From Glossina fuscipes (Eukaryota; Arthropoda; Insecta; Diptera; Glossinidae): a stretch of 64,000 nt of DNA. Positions 13,167 to 27,983 of this stretch are shown in pieces. Location of the stretch: NCBI RefSeq assembly GCF_014805625.2, contig NW_023998415.1, positions 31,260,713 to 31,324,712 on the forward strand. The letters are read 5' to 3'. A model generated the notes under the pieces. That model did not search any database, was not told where the DNA came from, and saw nothing but the letters and a program-made list of their open reading frames with translations. The translations under genes were made by a program, and so were the position numbers. The number at the start of each line of letters is the position of its first letter. Position 1 is the first letter of the stretch.

Positions 13167-16100
13167 TTATTTAGGCAGTTCACTATAAAATTTACATACA
13201 TATATATGTTAATTATTAACTATTTTTAATTTACAAATCGTGCTTTTATTGGCTAATCGGATTATTTTAATGGAGTTAAATGTTTCGTTAATAATATTAT
13301 GTTCTCCAGAAACGCTGAGGATGTCCAGGAGGATGTGGTTAGGCGCTCGGCAAACGATTCTTCATGTTGTGCAAAACTTTTGGACGCAGATTTTTTAAGG
13401 ACCCGTTGGTGTATTGCAATACTACAATCAAAGCGAGATCTTGCAGCTGTTTTGATCTTCGTTTTTCCGATGTCGATTGGATATAACGGTGGGAAGAATT
13501 TATGACTAACACGAAAATAATGTAGATGATAGTGCTAACGAGATTTATCGTCACTAAACTTTAATTTGTTTCTCGTATATATCTGAAGGTCAACCTTTTG
13601 CATTGTGTCCCCAAAAATTGCCCAACAAATTTTAATACTATCTCCGTAAGGGACAATAGCTTTCCTTATTTCATCATTTTTTTTTTTTTTTTTTTTTTGT
13701 TATAAATGACCAATCATCACTCAGTGGATATCTATAAGCTTGAGATTCGGTTCTAAACGTTAAAGCATTTTTTTGTAGCAGATGTTGAAGCTGGACATTC
13801 CCTGGTAGCACTTACTCCTGCATAGTCGAGGCACAGGTCATCTCTTTTAGAACTCTTGGAACTCTGTCAGTTAAAAGATGATAACCAATGTTTTCCAAAA
13901 ACTGAGTTTTTTCCGCGATTGTAAGATTCTAGAGGATGGGATGTGACGTGTAGTCAGGGTGAAGTATCATAAAGGCTGACTTTTAAAACCAGCGGTGATT
14001 TGAAGTCAAATTTTCAGATACTGAGGAGGGGATTGTACTCTTTTTGGTTTTTTTTTTGACAACAATAGCTTGTTAAACATCTGCGCCGAGAGTATTGAGT
14101 TGCCGGGGTTGAGGAGTTTCGGGTTAATTTTCGGGATTAACTTATGGATTCTATTTGCTAAGGTTATAAGACCGGTTTCGGCAATCATGTCGTTGATAAG
14201 ATCATGTTGATGACAGAAGCCACAATATTTTTAAGTGCAAGGATGTCAAAGGTATCAGACGATAGTCTAAGGCAAAAAAGACATTTTTCATTTTTACAAC
14301 GTGAACAATGACCGCAATGATCGTTTCTATGAATGAGGAATGTTACCGTTTACCACATTATGTTATATAGACTCACTAATTCATTTCGTTTATTTGAATT
14401 TGACAGTGCTTCAATCATTTGAGATGAAATACGATGTAAGGCATGTGTTTTACTTTGATGTATGAGAGAGCTCTCAACTTCTAATGACAAAGTAATTGGA
14501 ACTCCTTTATTCTCAATGCACCATCGAGAGCAATTGGAGTTGAAAGAGTACTCACTCCGACCATACTTTCCCGATGTATTTAGCATATCTCGCGTGTCTC
14601 CATTAATGTTCCATTTGATTGTGTTCCATGCAAGCCACTGGCGTGTTCCTGCGAATTACTTTGGAGTATTGTTCAAAGCTAAAAGTTTCTGATCTTCTTT
14701 TTGGTATAATAATAGATTACTATGATCAGATTGATTTTTGAAAAGATTCCATATGTCCATTTTGTTTTTCCTTAGAAAGAGTAATTTATGTCAAGGAAGG
14801 GTTGCACGTTCGACCTGGATTTTAGATTGAAGTATGAAGAAAAATGTACACGTGAACTATTGCTGATAAATTCCAAGTTGCCTTTGACGTGTTCGGGTAT
14901 CTGTGATTGCACTACTCAAAGTAAAAACAATTAAGACGAAAAACCCAAACTTAACATAAATATTTAAAGTCCAAAAACGTGCGACATCCAACTACGATCG
15001 TTACAAAAACAATCACACGTATAAAACTGTAAAAAAATTTGAAAACAAACTTTTCTTTACAGTGTATAGCAGCTATTGATCTGATATTTACTAGATATAT
15101 GTCACATGTGATTATAAAATATGTCAGAGTAACAGGAGCCATAATCGGCTCGATGGTTGGAAAAAAGTGTTTTAGCCTTAACCAAGGCTTAAAGAAATCA
15201 AACGATTATCAAAGGATTAAGGCACTGCCATGACGCAGCGTTCCGCGTTTCTGAAACAATGTACTCAGAATGGGTTTTCCCACCTTTTCAGACGTCTTTT
15301 ACCTTCCAGTCGACCGTACACTTCTTCCATTTTCCTCCCGTCTCTACCTAAAATACGACCTGGCCATCTACAAATATAGACCGCACCCCCCAATCAAATA
15401 AATAAGAAAGGAGTAGTCTAGCAAAACCGAGCACTAAATACCTTACAATATTTCGCTTCATTTTCGTACCAACCCATCAGAAATGATAAGTAGATGAGAG
15501 CAAGTTTGCAAGCTTTTCTTTTAAAAGATGTGAAGAAAGTAAACTCACGGTGGAAAGGAGAGCCAGCGATAGCTTTATCTAAAATCGAAAAACCGAATTA
15601 ATTCGTTTCCGAGAAATGTGTCTAGCGGTTTTTAAGAAAAAACCCGTTAAAGGTGAAATAGTAGTAGAATGAACAAACCTAGCAACCATAATTCGCCCTG
15701 TGTTCCACTTCTACAATTTTATTCTTATCTTTGATAGAGCATCCTTGACATGCACTGTTATATAAGAAAAGAATTTTCTGAACTTTCGAAGCCCATTTAC
15801 GTCAATGTATGTCCTCATATATGGCGACCTAAAAAGCTGAAAATGGGGCAAGAAATATTTCAAAATAACAATGCAGCAAAGTTCGAAGGCGTTAAAACAA
15901 GCATATCAGAGGCTTTACGACAACAACCAGTAATTCCGGCTAGAATGTGAAATATTAAGTAATTAATAAAGAAAATCCATTAATTCTTAAGCGTTGTTGT
16001 AGTTTATCTCAATTTTCTTTCATAAAGAGAGCCCATGCACAGTGTTATTCTATTTTCTTCTATTTGTTGTTCTTTGTTTTGCTTCAATTTTTCCAATACT

Positions 16101-19100
16101 TTACAGTTTCTATACCCATCGCCGTTATACTCATTTTGTGTTTCTCCATAATATATATAACAGCCAAAAGGGAAGCTTCAGAGATCCTATAAAGTATACA
16201 TATTTTCGACCAACGTGAGTTGATTTAGCCCTGTCCCCCGTCCGTGTGGTGTGTGTTGCAGGCACTCTATTGATCGCAAAAATGAAAATATCGACTTTAA
16301 ATTTAGTAGAAAGATTGGAAGTTTTTGCACGCAGGTCGGCCAAAGCAGAAGCACGCACTGGGCCGTAAACTGAACGCAACTCAATTTTTTTTAATAATAA
16401 TTTGTGGGTTTTTGCTCGTTACTCGGAGATAATAAAAGTTAGAAGATTGAAATTTTCCACATCTACTTTGCGAAGCACCCTACGCGTTACGTGAAAAAAT
16501 GGAAAACATAATTTTTCCTTTTAATCCTTATTTATCGTAAAAGGCAAACAAGACCAAAAGTGTAAAACTATTTTTTTACATTCAGCAAATGAGTGAGATG
16601 TAATATTCGCCTAAAAGTGGGTTGATTTTAAAATGATTAATGGCAGACACGGCAATTAATGTATCAAAGAAAAAAAACTTGAAAAGTGGAATGCGAAAAA
16701 CGTAGTGGTGGGTATGCGAGGTTCGACCTCCGCCGAATATAACTTTCTTACTTGATTTTTTTTTTTTTTTAAATACTTAATTATATGTTGAATTTAAAAC
16801 CAATTTTATTTTTCTTTCGCATCTTTTATAAGTGTTTGCTATATAAGCTCATCCGTCCGTTTGACATTCTGTCGAATGTTTTTTGGCATTACACTCAACG
16901 CAATTAGGTTTATATGATTTGCAAATATTTAATATGCGAAACCAATGATGGCCTCCTAAGAATCTAAAATAAGTCGGCCGATAGTGTAACAATAGTTCTA
17001 TAATAATTTTATAGTGAAATTTTTAGATCACAGCCAAAGTCCGCGATGTAATTTCGTGTTCATTTAAGTAATTGCGGATATCTTAGCTTATTATTAAAAA
17101 CACATATATTTTGTTTTTAACAGAGATTAGAATAATCTTTAAGACGAAGTCAAATAATTGTTAGTATATTACTTACGACCAAGGGAACGCAAACAACCAA
17201 CACAGGATATTTACCACTAAGAATCGTTCGAATTTGTTTTATCGCGACAAATATTCGTAGAAACGCTTAAAAAAAAAAAAATAAAAAAAGGTTAGCTTGG
17301 GACGAATTTTAGATACTCACAACCGCCATAAGCACTCGAATAAAAAATCATAAGATAGTGATTGTCTTCTCCGAACTACTGCAAGAAATATTTACGTAAT
17401 AATAATAAAATTTTTTGCATCGAATTATAGATTAATGGATGGACCAACTTAATTTCCTAATTTCCTAATGGTCGCAAATTGTTGCGAAATATGATGATTT
17501 GTTATGATTTTGTTATGTATTTTTTAAGTTTATTTCATGACGCACCTTAAACGGCCTTAAACTTGATCTGCAGAATCTGTGTGTTGTGTTCAATAAAAGC
17601 CATCCAATGCTTAGTGAGAAACTACATTACCCAATTTTTTTCTCATCGATTTCGTTGAGTGTGCCAAGCGCAATGACAAAATTGATATGGCAACGAAAAT
17701 CGTCCGACCGCCAATATGAAAATTCGCTCATCGTAGAAAAGTCGTTTGTCTATTAACCGTTCTCAAGGATTTTAACAATTACTGCGGACTATAAAAGGAA
17801 ATTAAAGTAATTTTTAAACATGCACACATACACCTATCTGATTGTATATGTTTTATCATTATCTAGGCATTTACAACTATATAATAAATAAATAAATAAA
17901 TGCACTTAGCCTTGTCTTTCTTTTTCGGGCAAGAGAATGTTAGCAATTGCGTTAATATCCGCATAGAACAATGAAAGCGCGACGTCAGAAATTGGAAAGA
18001 CCTTTACAAAGAAAGCATCAATAAAAAGGAAACCTTTTCATAATAACAAGATGTTCCCTTGAATGTGACCATAATTCCGCTTAGATGAAATCCTTTATTA
18101 TATACATAGCTACATTTTACGCCTACTTATGTTTGAATTATTGCCTCAACAAAAGTAGGAAATACATACGACTTCTTTTTCCATCGTAACTAAAGGGAAG
18201 ACGAAAAATTATACAATTGCAGTCGAATCTATTAACACGTATCGTTTAACATGCGATGCCATGCGATGCGATGTACTTTCGACACTCAAATGCATCAAGT
18301 TTTTTATGCAGAAAGAGAATAAAATAATTAATCCATAGCCTTTGCATAAGTAGTACATACATTTTCGACGAAAAAACATTCCAGGCTACTTTGGCCTTGA
18401 TCCGTTGTCTACTTATTCTCGTTAAAACGCAAAATCTGTAAAAGCTTTGTAGACCACTTTTAAATTGCAAGCTTCGTACGATAACGCTATAACGCTACCT
18501 GATATGCTTTAGAAGGGTCGCGGCATTCTCGCTTACTGATCTGGCAACGGTTACAATCATTTTATTGCATTACTTCAAATTCATAACTTTTCTGGTCGGC
18601 TTAATTGTCCCCTTAGGCAAGTCTTTTACCTTTCACTCTTCATAGTCCTGTGGGTGTTTTTGCGAAAAAAAAAATGTCCACAAAACGCCGGAAATGACTT
18701 TTTCTGAACTTTTATGCAACTATGTCTCAGGGTCTCATACAAGAATAATAAAACGCTTCGAATTTGGCAAAGAAATAAAGTGTTCCACATTCTTCCCTTA
18801 ATTCACGTTGCCAACCAGTACAGATGTGTACACAATAGTACCGTGACAGATAAGGGAGATGATCTACACACTATGCTATCACGTTGCAGAACTATGGAGA
18901 CCGAAGAACCTTTATCGTCGATGCGCTTAATTTTTGATTGGTGATGTATCGACGATCGGAAAAGCCGAAACGCGCCGAAACGTTCTATTTACCTTAGGAC
19001 GCTAAGGTGACAAATCGTCATTCGCGGAGCAAAGCCCATACTAACTTTCCGCATATATAGCACGATTGCATATAGTTCGTATTCGTCTAACGCGTTTGTT

Positions 19101-20100
19101 TTATGGACTCCGTTCCACTGAGGTTCGTCTCAATTCATAACTTGCTATGATCCCGAGACATTTTGTAACGACAGACTAAATAGTACCATATGATGATTTG
19201 CATGTTCGTAGGCTAAGGTGCGTTGTCGCTTTATGGCAGATCAGTTACGAGTTTGCGTCGTACATCACGATCTATAATATACTCTAGCAAATGCTACGGT
19301 AACTTTACAAAAAATTACATTTTTCGATATTTATTTGCACTATTATCATAATGATTTTTTATATTCTTCTCCATGAGATTATTAGTCGATCCCGATATGC
19401 CAAGAGATTCAAAAGATCTCGTAGCAATGCGATACATTTTCGGATACTTGATTGCGTGAAAAAAACTTCAATAGGTGCAGAGGGGTCTGTCTTATTAAGA
19501 ACATGCGTTCACATGCTCGCTAATACAACAACAATTTCTAGGGCATCGCGAGCAATAGATCTTAATTTTTATTAATTTTTCATCATCAAGATTCGAGTTT
19601 TAATGCTTATGAATGAATTTTCATTACGCGATCTTTATTAGGGCATATGTTTGTTGCCTGTCAACCAAGAACCACTGCGATCGTCCAATTCAATTTAATG
19701 TGCTAAGCCAGTGACAGTGTAGGGAAATCGGTATTACACCAGTGCGCAAAAAAGGTAATCGAAGAACATAATATTTGCGTTTCTGTCAATTATTTTAACC
19801 AAGTTTTCATTATTATCAATATTAGTGCGTATTGTTTAGACGAGAAAGTGGAAAAATGTCCCAATTTATTGATCATTCAAAATAATTCGTTGTAAGGCAT
19901 TTATTCTCATCTATTATAAGGCTTCCCAAAAACTACAACTTCAATGGCGGCTATTACTGTTATTTTGTTTAAAAATAAGTAAAAAAAATATATTATATAT
20001 CAATGTGATCCTAAAGAAAAGAACTACATTTTCATACTCTATATACTCTATTTGGGTGGGGGCGATTGATTTTTTCCATTTTCAATATAAAAATTGAAAT
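13167..20100. other. Gene-free stretch
   Basis: No frame with recognisable protein features. A short TATACCCATCGCCGTTATAC segment at 16111-16130 resembles the start of the repeat family seen at 22.7 and 51 kb. A GAGGTTCGACCTCC at 16719-16732 is only loosely like a Pol III B box. The rest appears unique. Confidence 0.5.
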
Positions 20101-20370
20101 TTCATATGGTGTATGTATAACAAGCAAAAAAAAACACGGAAAGCAAAGGTGATCACAGTTTTTGGAGGGGTTGTAGGCGGGTTTTCTGAAAAATTTGAGT
20201 CATTTCCAAACTCTTTTACAAGTTTGTTGCTCAGACGAACAGCTGGACAGATGAACGGATGGATAGTGTTCGCTGCATTCCGAATTTAAAATCTTGCCAC
20301 GAATTAATTTAATTGATGGGATTTTTAAAACTTGCTTCTTTGCGTTATATAAAGATATCATAAAGCGGAT
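20100..20370. repeat. Decayed interspersed repeat, copy A
   Basis: Similar by eye to 22870-23150. Shared blocks in the same order include TCATTTCCAAACTCTTTTAC against TCACTTTCAAACTCTTTCGC, GCATTCCGAATT in both, and TTTTTAAAACTTGCTTCTTTGCG against TTTTTGAAGCTTGTTTCTGCGC with TATAAA(G)ATATC following. The copies are diverged by substitutions and small indels. There is no open frame or clear terminal repeat, so the class (MITE, Helitron derivative or other) is undetermined. Confidence 0.65.
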
Positions 20371-21639
20371 GAGATTATGATTATGATTTTTCTCCATTTT
20401 TATAAATGTACTACAGCCTTACCTTCCAATATTTGTACATTTATCTGCTATGGTTCGTTAGTCATGAGCAAAATCCACGGCTGCTTCAACTGTATCATGT
20501 ATTTTTTACACTTTTCGCCCCACTAGCTGTATTCCCGCCTGTACATGCTGGTAAGTGAATTTTAAACAAGGCCTTATGAACTTTAAAAATATTTTGTTAC
20601 AGCAATTACGTTAAAGCGAAATCGAAAATGTTCTGCGGAAATTTCAATACCTATAGGTTAACGAAATCTGCCCCAGCAACGAAAATGAAAACGTTTTTTA
20701 ATATTGCACTACCGAATAGTCTAATAGATAAGAAGCGCAAATGTGATTGGCCTATGGCGATCCGGCATTCGTGATTTGTATCAAAAATTATCCATTTCTA
20801 GGCATCGAAGTTCATAATCCATATTCGGCCTACCTACAAAGAAACTCTCGTCACTCATACAATTGAAACCCTATCAAAACTCGAGAAATAATTTTTACAT
20901 CTGTTTAAAAATTAATCTTATTCATGAGACTGCTTCCTTTCAGCATTGTTGGATTTATCTGCAATCTGTCACGATCATCAGGTTTCGGACTCCACAATTA
21001 TATCACAAGAACAAGGAAAAGCTTGTAGTATGAATTGTTTAAAGCGTTTTACCTTTTACTCCATAATCGTCATTAAGTGAAGTGAAGGGACATTTTTCGT
21101 TTTAGGATAGAAAGTACAGCAATGCATTGGCATTCACCATCATGTTTGGTTTGGTTTCACTAAAAAGCCCATTAGGAGATTTCATAAAAGCTTATGCAAT
21201 TCTACCGAATTATAACTATGTACTAACATAGGAGAAATGTTAGCCATTACTTCCACTCGACCCACTTGCACCTATGTAAATTTATTTATATATAACAAAT
21301 TTACATTTGCACCTTTTGAGCTCTTTAGTTTAGAACCAAAAGCGGCTAAAGCATGACTTGCCTTCATATTCATTTTAATAACCCGCTTAATAATACGTAC
21401 AATCTAATTCGTAATAAAATTGTATGTACCTAAACCAATATTTTCTTTTCTTTTTTTTTAACACCCAGAAGATAGACCCATTTTTTATTAACCCTAAGCC
21501 TGTCCGCCCGTCCACATATTTTTGTACAACCTGCAAATCGCAATTTTTGCGATTTTTTGATAAAATTTGCTACACAAACGTGTCTTGGCCCAAGAAAATG
21601 GTTCGGATCGATTCACTTTTACGACCACACCCCATATGA

Positions 21640-22170
21640 CGCTCTATTCTGAAAGTCGTTATATGAAAAAAATAGCAAATTTGCAAAATTTCTCGGCAAA
21701 AGTGGCTAAGTAGCGATATTTCGGGATTCTAAATTGATGTGAAAAGTTTGGATCAACTGGGGCAGCTTTTTCATGTATATAACTACGTCACTGAAAAGGT
21801 CGAATTTCCAATATTTCACGGTGAAAATTGGCGCATGATAGTAAACTGAGAAAGAAAACTGCCTTACCGAGTTTGGATCACGTAAGTCTATTTTTTGGAT
21901 AACGCCGCATATAAACTCTTATATGACAAAAAGGCCTAATTGTTAATTTTTTTTTAATGAAAATTTGGGATCTAATTCTTGACCCCCCATGTAAGATATC
22001 TCATGAGTAGTAAGCCCTTCGAAAAAAGAATTCATTTCTAATATTTTGTAATGAAAATTAATTCATAGTAGCATTTTAAAACGGTAGGGAATTTGGATCA
22101 CATAGGTCTATTTTTTTATTTTTTTTCGGTCCTCACTTATGCAGGCACTATTTCGAAACTCGAACTCTTA
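21640..22170. repeat. Diverged repeat segment related to 44.5 kb
   Basis: The segment AGTCGTTATATGAAAA at 21655-21670 recurs at 44542-44557, each time preceded by a GACGCTCTATT or GGCGCCCTATT variant. Inside the segment, phrases such as 'TTTGGATCA' with 'AGTCTATTTTTT' or 'GGTCTATTTTTT' recur near 21880 and 22095, suggesting internal duplication. No coding capacity is seen. Confidence 0.45.
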
Positions 22171-22739
22171 AATGAAGAGAAAATATAACCATCCAATATG
22201 CGGGCTTCATGAAAATCATGGCTTTGGATGAAAATAATTTGGTGTCTTATTACCAAAACAAGCGGATAACTGTACTAGTAGGCGAAGTACTCTAGGATAT
22301 GTAATATTTGTCTTTACCTGACTATAACGTTCTTACTGGTTCTAAGTCTGAACTTGTAATTTGTTTGCAAAACTGCCTTAAAAGTCCACTTTGCTCATCT
22401 TTTTCTGTTAGGTTAGTAACCTCTTCCAACAATTTATCCACAAGCTCCTTGCAGGCTGGGGAATGAGTTTAGCACAAAAATATGAAATATTTACCCAACG
22501 TCTCTGAAATTACACCATCTACAAGAAATGTGAAGAAATTCGTATATAATTGAAAAAGTTTAAATCGGCTTTTTTCCACTTACTTTATTCCAATTCGTGT
22601 TGCTTTTGTTGGAGATCGGTGTTAAAAAGACGCGAAAACAATTTGAGCAATTGCTTGTTTTGCAACTTATGTACTTGCTGGCAATCGAAAGCGAATAACA
22701 TTCTCATCAAAAAGGAGAAAATTCAAAAAAAAAAAGAAA

Positions 22740-23150
22740 AAAAAATTGTATTCGGTCGGGACCAAAGCTTTTATACCCATCAGCGTTATTCTAAACAAGA
22801 CAAAAAAATAAACAAAATGTTCATGCCCAGGGAGCGGGCGCGGCTGACTTTTTTATTTGCAAAATAAACGGCATGTAGATGCTGTAGATGAGTGGGCGTT
22901 AAAGGCGTGTCCTTGGAACAGTTTAAGTCACTTTCAAACTCTTTCGCAAATTTGTAGATCATGTCTTCATTCTCGCTAACGCGAAAATGTTTACTACAAC
23001 TGCTATACAGTTGCGCAGATAGACATGGCGACAAACGAACAGACGGACATGTTCAACTGCATTCCGAATTCGAAAATGACCGAGAATTTATACTTATTAC
23101 TTTATGGAGTTTTTGAAGCTTGTTTCTGCGCTTTATAAATATCTTGAAAC
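22740..23150. repeat. Decayed interspersed repeat, copy B
   Basis: Begins near CTTTTATACCCATCAGCGTT and runs to TATAAATATCTTG. The right two thirds match copy A at 20.1-20.37 kb. The left part, with AAAATGTT followed by a GGGCG-rich stretch, resembles 50991-51090. It appears to be the most complete copy in the window. A plus-strand frame over its left end is interrupted and is not proposed as a gene. Confidence 0.6.
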
Positions 23151-23319
23151 AAATATTCAATTTTAATACACTATAATATTGGGCAGGCGTGATCCTATTT
23201 TTAACAAATTCTTATGCAGATGCTACAGTATCGTCCATAAAATATACGTTCAAATTTTTGTACATTTATCTTCTATCACAAACTTATAAGCAAAAAAAAA
23301 AAACGCAGGCGCATTCTTA

Positions 23320-24370
23320 GCTCACGTGGTGCTATGAACGTGTATTTCGACCGATTTCACCCATTTTCAATACCAATTTGCGTATATGAACTTTCAATAT
23401 TTCTGCCAAATTTACGGTCGATAAGATCGAGGCTCGAAGAATGTTTACGTCAGACGTTACATAGACGTCCAGACGGATATATGCATAAATCAATTTAGAA
23501 GTTAACAGCGATCAAGAACATATATATACTTGGTGGAGTCTCTGGTGCTTCCTTCTGGACGTTGCAAACATTTTGACAAACCGAACATACCCCTCATCCG
23601 TATGGGCATGAAAATGTTTATTGTTAAAAGTACGAACTTAACCGAACCAAATTAATCGCACTCTCTTTCTTCGTTCTTGCCGCAAAAGATTTGCACAGGC
23701 GCATACCAAATGACCGAATCGGTTGTTGTTTATAACGCCCGTTCAGTTGAACTCTGACCATTCATTTAATCCGAATAGTTCGCGATTAGTGATATAAACT
23801 TGTTTTATCTTATATTCTATGTTCTTTTCAAGGTGATTTATTACATTTTTTTTTTTTTTGCAAATTTATTGCAAATTACCTTTGTCACACAAACATTTAA
23901 CGGCGGGAAAAGTACAGTTTTCATATCTGCTTAGGACGACATTTGTTGTTGACAATTTACAGTTGAGAGTAAATCTTCACATTACGTATATGATACTCTA
24001 AAAGAATGCACATCGGGTCAATAAACAGATGATTTAGAATCAAAAAATGTGTAAATGAAAAATTCATTGCTGCATCTGTTGCACTATATACGGAACGAGT
24101 CAAAGATCCATTTTTTTGTTTTTTTTTTGTTTTTGAAAAAAGACACGATCTCAGAGTATGATGTACTGTAGGCATGTCCTTTTCGCGATTTAACCCATTT
24201 TCCATGTCAACCTACCAAAAAGGGCTTTCAACGTTTTTGCCAAATTTGAAGACGATATCTTAGTATTTATCATATATATCTACAAAGGTGGACATATTTC
24301 GATTGGTTTACATTTTATTAATGATCAAGAGTACATGTGCTTTATGGAGTCCTTGAAGCATTCTGAAGTA
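23320..24370. repeat. Two partial repeat copies
   Basis: Two segments, about 23335-23590 and 24165-24370, share CGATTT..CCCATTTTC, CTTTCAA(T/C)(A/G)TTT.TGCCAAATTT and a following GATAAGAT or GATATCTT. The second then carries CTTTATGGAGTCCTTGAAGC, matching CTTTATGGAGTTTTTGAAGC of copy B. They are fragments of the same family or a close relative. The DNA between them is unremarkable. Confidence 0.5.
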
Positions 24371-27295
24371 AATAGAATTAAACTGATTTCCGTCTCTTTA
24401 ATGAACGAGGATGACTGCTTAAACTTGTTAAATATAGATTGTGTAAGAAATAGATAGGTGAGCTCCTTCCTTTTGGAAATTTTATTTGAAAATTTCGAAA
24501 AAATATTTTTCTTCAAAGTCACGTGTGTGGCAAGTTTCTCAGAGAGCGATAGGACAAACGCCAATGTATAAGAAGACAAGTGATAATTTTCATTTCCAGA
24601 GGAATGCAAAATCTTGCCGGAAAGTCAAGGACTAGTTGGCTTTTGGCGTTGGCTGCAAATTGAAACTTTTCGTTCCATTAGTCACATAAGAGTTCATTCA
24701 TGCTTTTCAGAGCATTTTTGGGTGTACAGTAAAAAACGAAGTTGTCCTATATTTAATGTTTCGGCCGGACAGCAATTCCACAGTTAAGGGCAAGACCACA
24801 ATGGACGTCTATGCAGGCAAAATGATATTTATTTATAAAGGACGATTCAATGAGTTTCTCAATAAATTACATAAGCCATAATCCTTCGGCCCTGTTGAAA
24901 GTGGATACCATTAAAGCCGACAAGCCCCTGTTAAAATTTTTAGACGCAATTATCACTCTAGACGTCATTATGCATATGATTTGACGTAAGTTAAAGAAAT
25001 TGCTTCTTCTTGTAGGATTTTCAGAAGGTTGACACTTTGCTAATAAATTGATTGGATAATGTCAACTATGCAAAGAATGAATGACTAATGCCAAAGTAAT
25101 ATTCCGATTGGAGGCTAAAATTTATTAAATTGGTGTTGTCAAATGATGGCTCCACAAACTTAAGATTAGGGCTACAATTGCCGAGTAAGATAAGGTGATC
25201 CTTTTCAAAATTCGAACTTCAAAAGATTCTCTATAAAAGATGTAAAGTCCTAAAATTTCGGTGTCGCCTTCATTTTTATGAAAAGATCTTTAAATACTTA
25301 TAATCAGTTTTATCTCTATCTGTTTTCGGAACGTCGACGATATGCACTTATTTTTACAAAATATGCTCAATTTGACGCTCCTTAAACGTATAGGCATAAT
25401 AATGGTCAGGAAGGGCTACAGGTAGAGAGGGACAGAAAAAGCGACGGGTACCGTTTCTAGGTTCGGCTTAAAAGTAGAAGAAACAGGCGCTGTAGGAAAG
25501 AGCATTTCTTGTAGACAGGCAGTGCGGTTAAAGAAACACGAGTCGCGGTAGTGCATCATGCGGTATAAATACAATTTCAGGACGAGAGAATGGCAAAGCC
25601 GAAAGAAAATTTAGTTCAGGGCAAATCTCCTTTATCTCTATAGAGAACTTGGCCCGAATTCATCTATACATAAGCACTACACGGCCCGCATGGCGCTGAT
25701 ATCCAAACGCGCCGCTCATGAACATCTAGTCTTTTCGCTTTATACGGTTGATGGTGTCCAAGCATGAATTAAAGGCTTACGCATAGCTTTAAAAAACATC
25801 GGCTCTTGACTGTGTACTGTACATCGAATATATATTTTATCCAACGGACACCACCTTGTATTCTCATGTCCAGATCTAAACGAGATGGGGGTGTCCGCCA
25901 CATTTTCTATGTGCACCCAATTGTCTCGATACGTTTACTAACACGCCCATAGCTAACAATTAAATGGTTGACTTAGCAAATGTACCCCGTTTCATGTTTA
26001 TTAAATGATTGTTGATGCTATCATTTCTTGTACTTTTCAATATCATTTGAATTATTTCTAGAAAAATTTCATCAGTATGACTTCATTTTTTGCCAACTAT
26101 TTATGCAAAGCAAAACATTACGACCGATAAATTGAACTGTACGTCAAAGCTATTAATTGATGAGGAGGGAAATAAGGAAAAACTATCGGGCAAGACCACT
26201 TCGCCTATATTAGTATGAGTATTTTTATTTTTGGTATCCAAAAAATAGACATACTTGATCCAAATTTGACATACAATTATTTTTTATATCGAACTATACT
26301 TATAAAACAATTTTCAACATTTGATAAATATTGATAATTAGGTATATAAGCCATATAAAGGCTAAATTTTGCGGGGGGAAAGGAATTTATAAAGAATAGG
26401 GTTCAAAATACAGATCGACGTGGTTCAATTTTGAAAGAGTTGATTTTTATATCAAATTACGTAAGAAAACTAACTATTATCAATGACAAAATCAATGATT
26501 TCACGTTATCAAGCGTGCCATCAACTCGGAAGGAAATGTAAAGCTCATCAAATCCCATCAACAATAAAGTAACAACAAATAAAAATCATACTGAAAGTTC
26601 CCTCGTAGGTAGCTTAGCTTAGCTTAGCTTAAAGGAAGCAATGCGAATATATCCGAATATATTTGCATACGTTCGGTAGACATATCTATTATTTTGCCAA
26701 GAACCGATTAGCCGATTTACGGTTCTCATTATCGAGCACACTCGAAATCGAATTTGCAATTTCTAAGTTTGCATGGATCCAAAGAAGAAAAAAAAAAATA
26801 ATTAATAGCTTTTTTATTATAAATAATTGGGCAATATATAAAAAATTTAATTCAAAAAAGCTGCGCTTTTTACTGTCTAATTTTTAATACATATAAGTTT
26901 CCTTGAATATATGTTTTAAAAAGTTTATCGTAATATAGACAAAGATATAAAATTGCATGGCACGAATTTAGTGTAAATGATTATAAAAAATTCTTGTTAC
27001 TAAATATTAAAAAGTTTCTGATATCGTACATATTATATTAATCGCTTACATATATGTTATATATTTTCTTAAAAATAGTTAGTACTGTTTGAAATAATAA
27101 TAAAAAATATATCTGTGTTGAACATAATAGCGCAACGAATTAAAGTGCAAGGGAGTTGCGGATGTAGCTTAACTCAGGAGACACAGTCAATTAATATCTA
27201 AAAATATATTGCATTTGTATAAGTTTACATAATGATATCGGATATGTTGTATCACATAGGTGAAATCCAGTTTTAATTCAAATTGAAATACGATA

Positions 27296-27329
<34 letters not shown>

Positions 27330-27715
27330 GTATCAATAAAATATAGTTTCCTATACAATCATAGACAATTAGCGGCAAAAAAAAAAAAATACAAAAAGAC
27401 TTTGCTAAAATATTCTCAAAACGAAGAATTTATATATTTTATATTACACAGTTATAATTGAAAAGAAAAAAACACAGATAAAAAATACATTTGAAAAACA
27501 GACGCCCTCAGAAACGAAACAACTATTAAAAGACTGCAATAATTGGTTAAAAAGTAAACCGTAGAAAATATGTTATCTTGTATTTATGTTGTATTCACTC
27601 ACTCTCTCTCTCTCTCTCTCTATTATCTAATACTGAATATATGAAATTAATATATTTACGCTTTTTGGTCTGCACGTTAGTCTGTACATGTATATTTATA
27701 CACATATATATACCC

Positions 27716-27747
<32 letters not shown>

Positions 27748-27983
27748 AATTATTTTATATAGGACATGGGTGTAGGTGTGTGTGCGTGTGGTTTGTTTTT
27801 TTTTTTTAATTTTTTTTTAATTTTTTTTGTTTTCGCTATTGCTTATATAGGGAATGTAGAAATTATTATATTTAGCAATTATTGACAGTATAAATGCATT
27901 ATTTGGTGGCGTTTTTTTCTTTTCAATTTAAGTTTACACAATCCCATAAACAAGTAGGATAATTATTTCCTTAATAAGTTGAT
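24371..27983. other. Gene-free stretch 3' of the formin gene
   Basis: No supported gene. The right end adjoins the formin stop codon and probably contains its 3' UTR, with an (AAT)n run at 27297-27329, a (CT)n run near 27600-27621 and TA runs near 27709-27746. AGCTT is repeated as AGCTTAGCTTAGCTTAGCTT near 26611-26630. Confidence 0.5.
26706..26737. repeat. Short dispersed repeat shared with 43.8 kb
   Basis: The phrase CCGATTTACGGTTCTCATTA followed by TCGAG here matches CCGATTTATGGTTCTCATTA followed by TCAAG near 43785, with only two differences over 25 bp. Both are in non-coding DNA in the same orientation. It may be a fragment of an unrecognised transposon. Confidence 0.5.
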
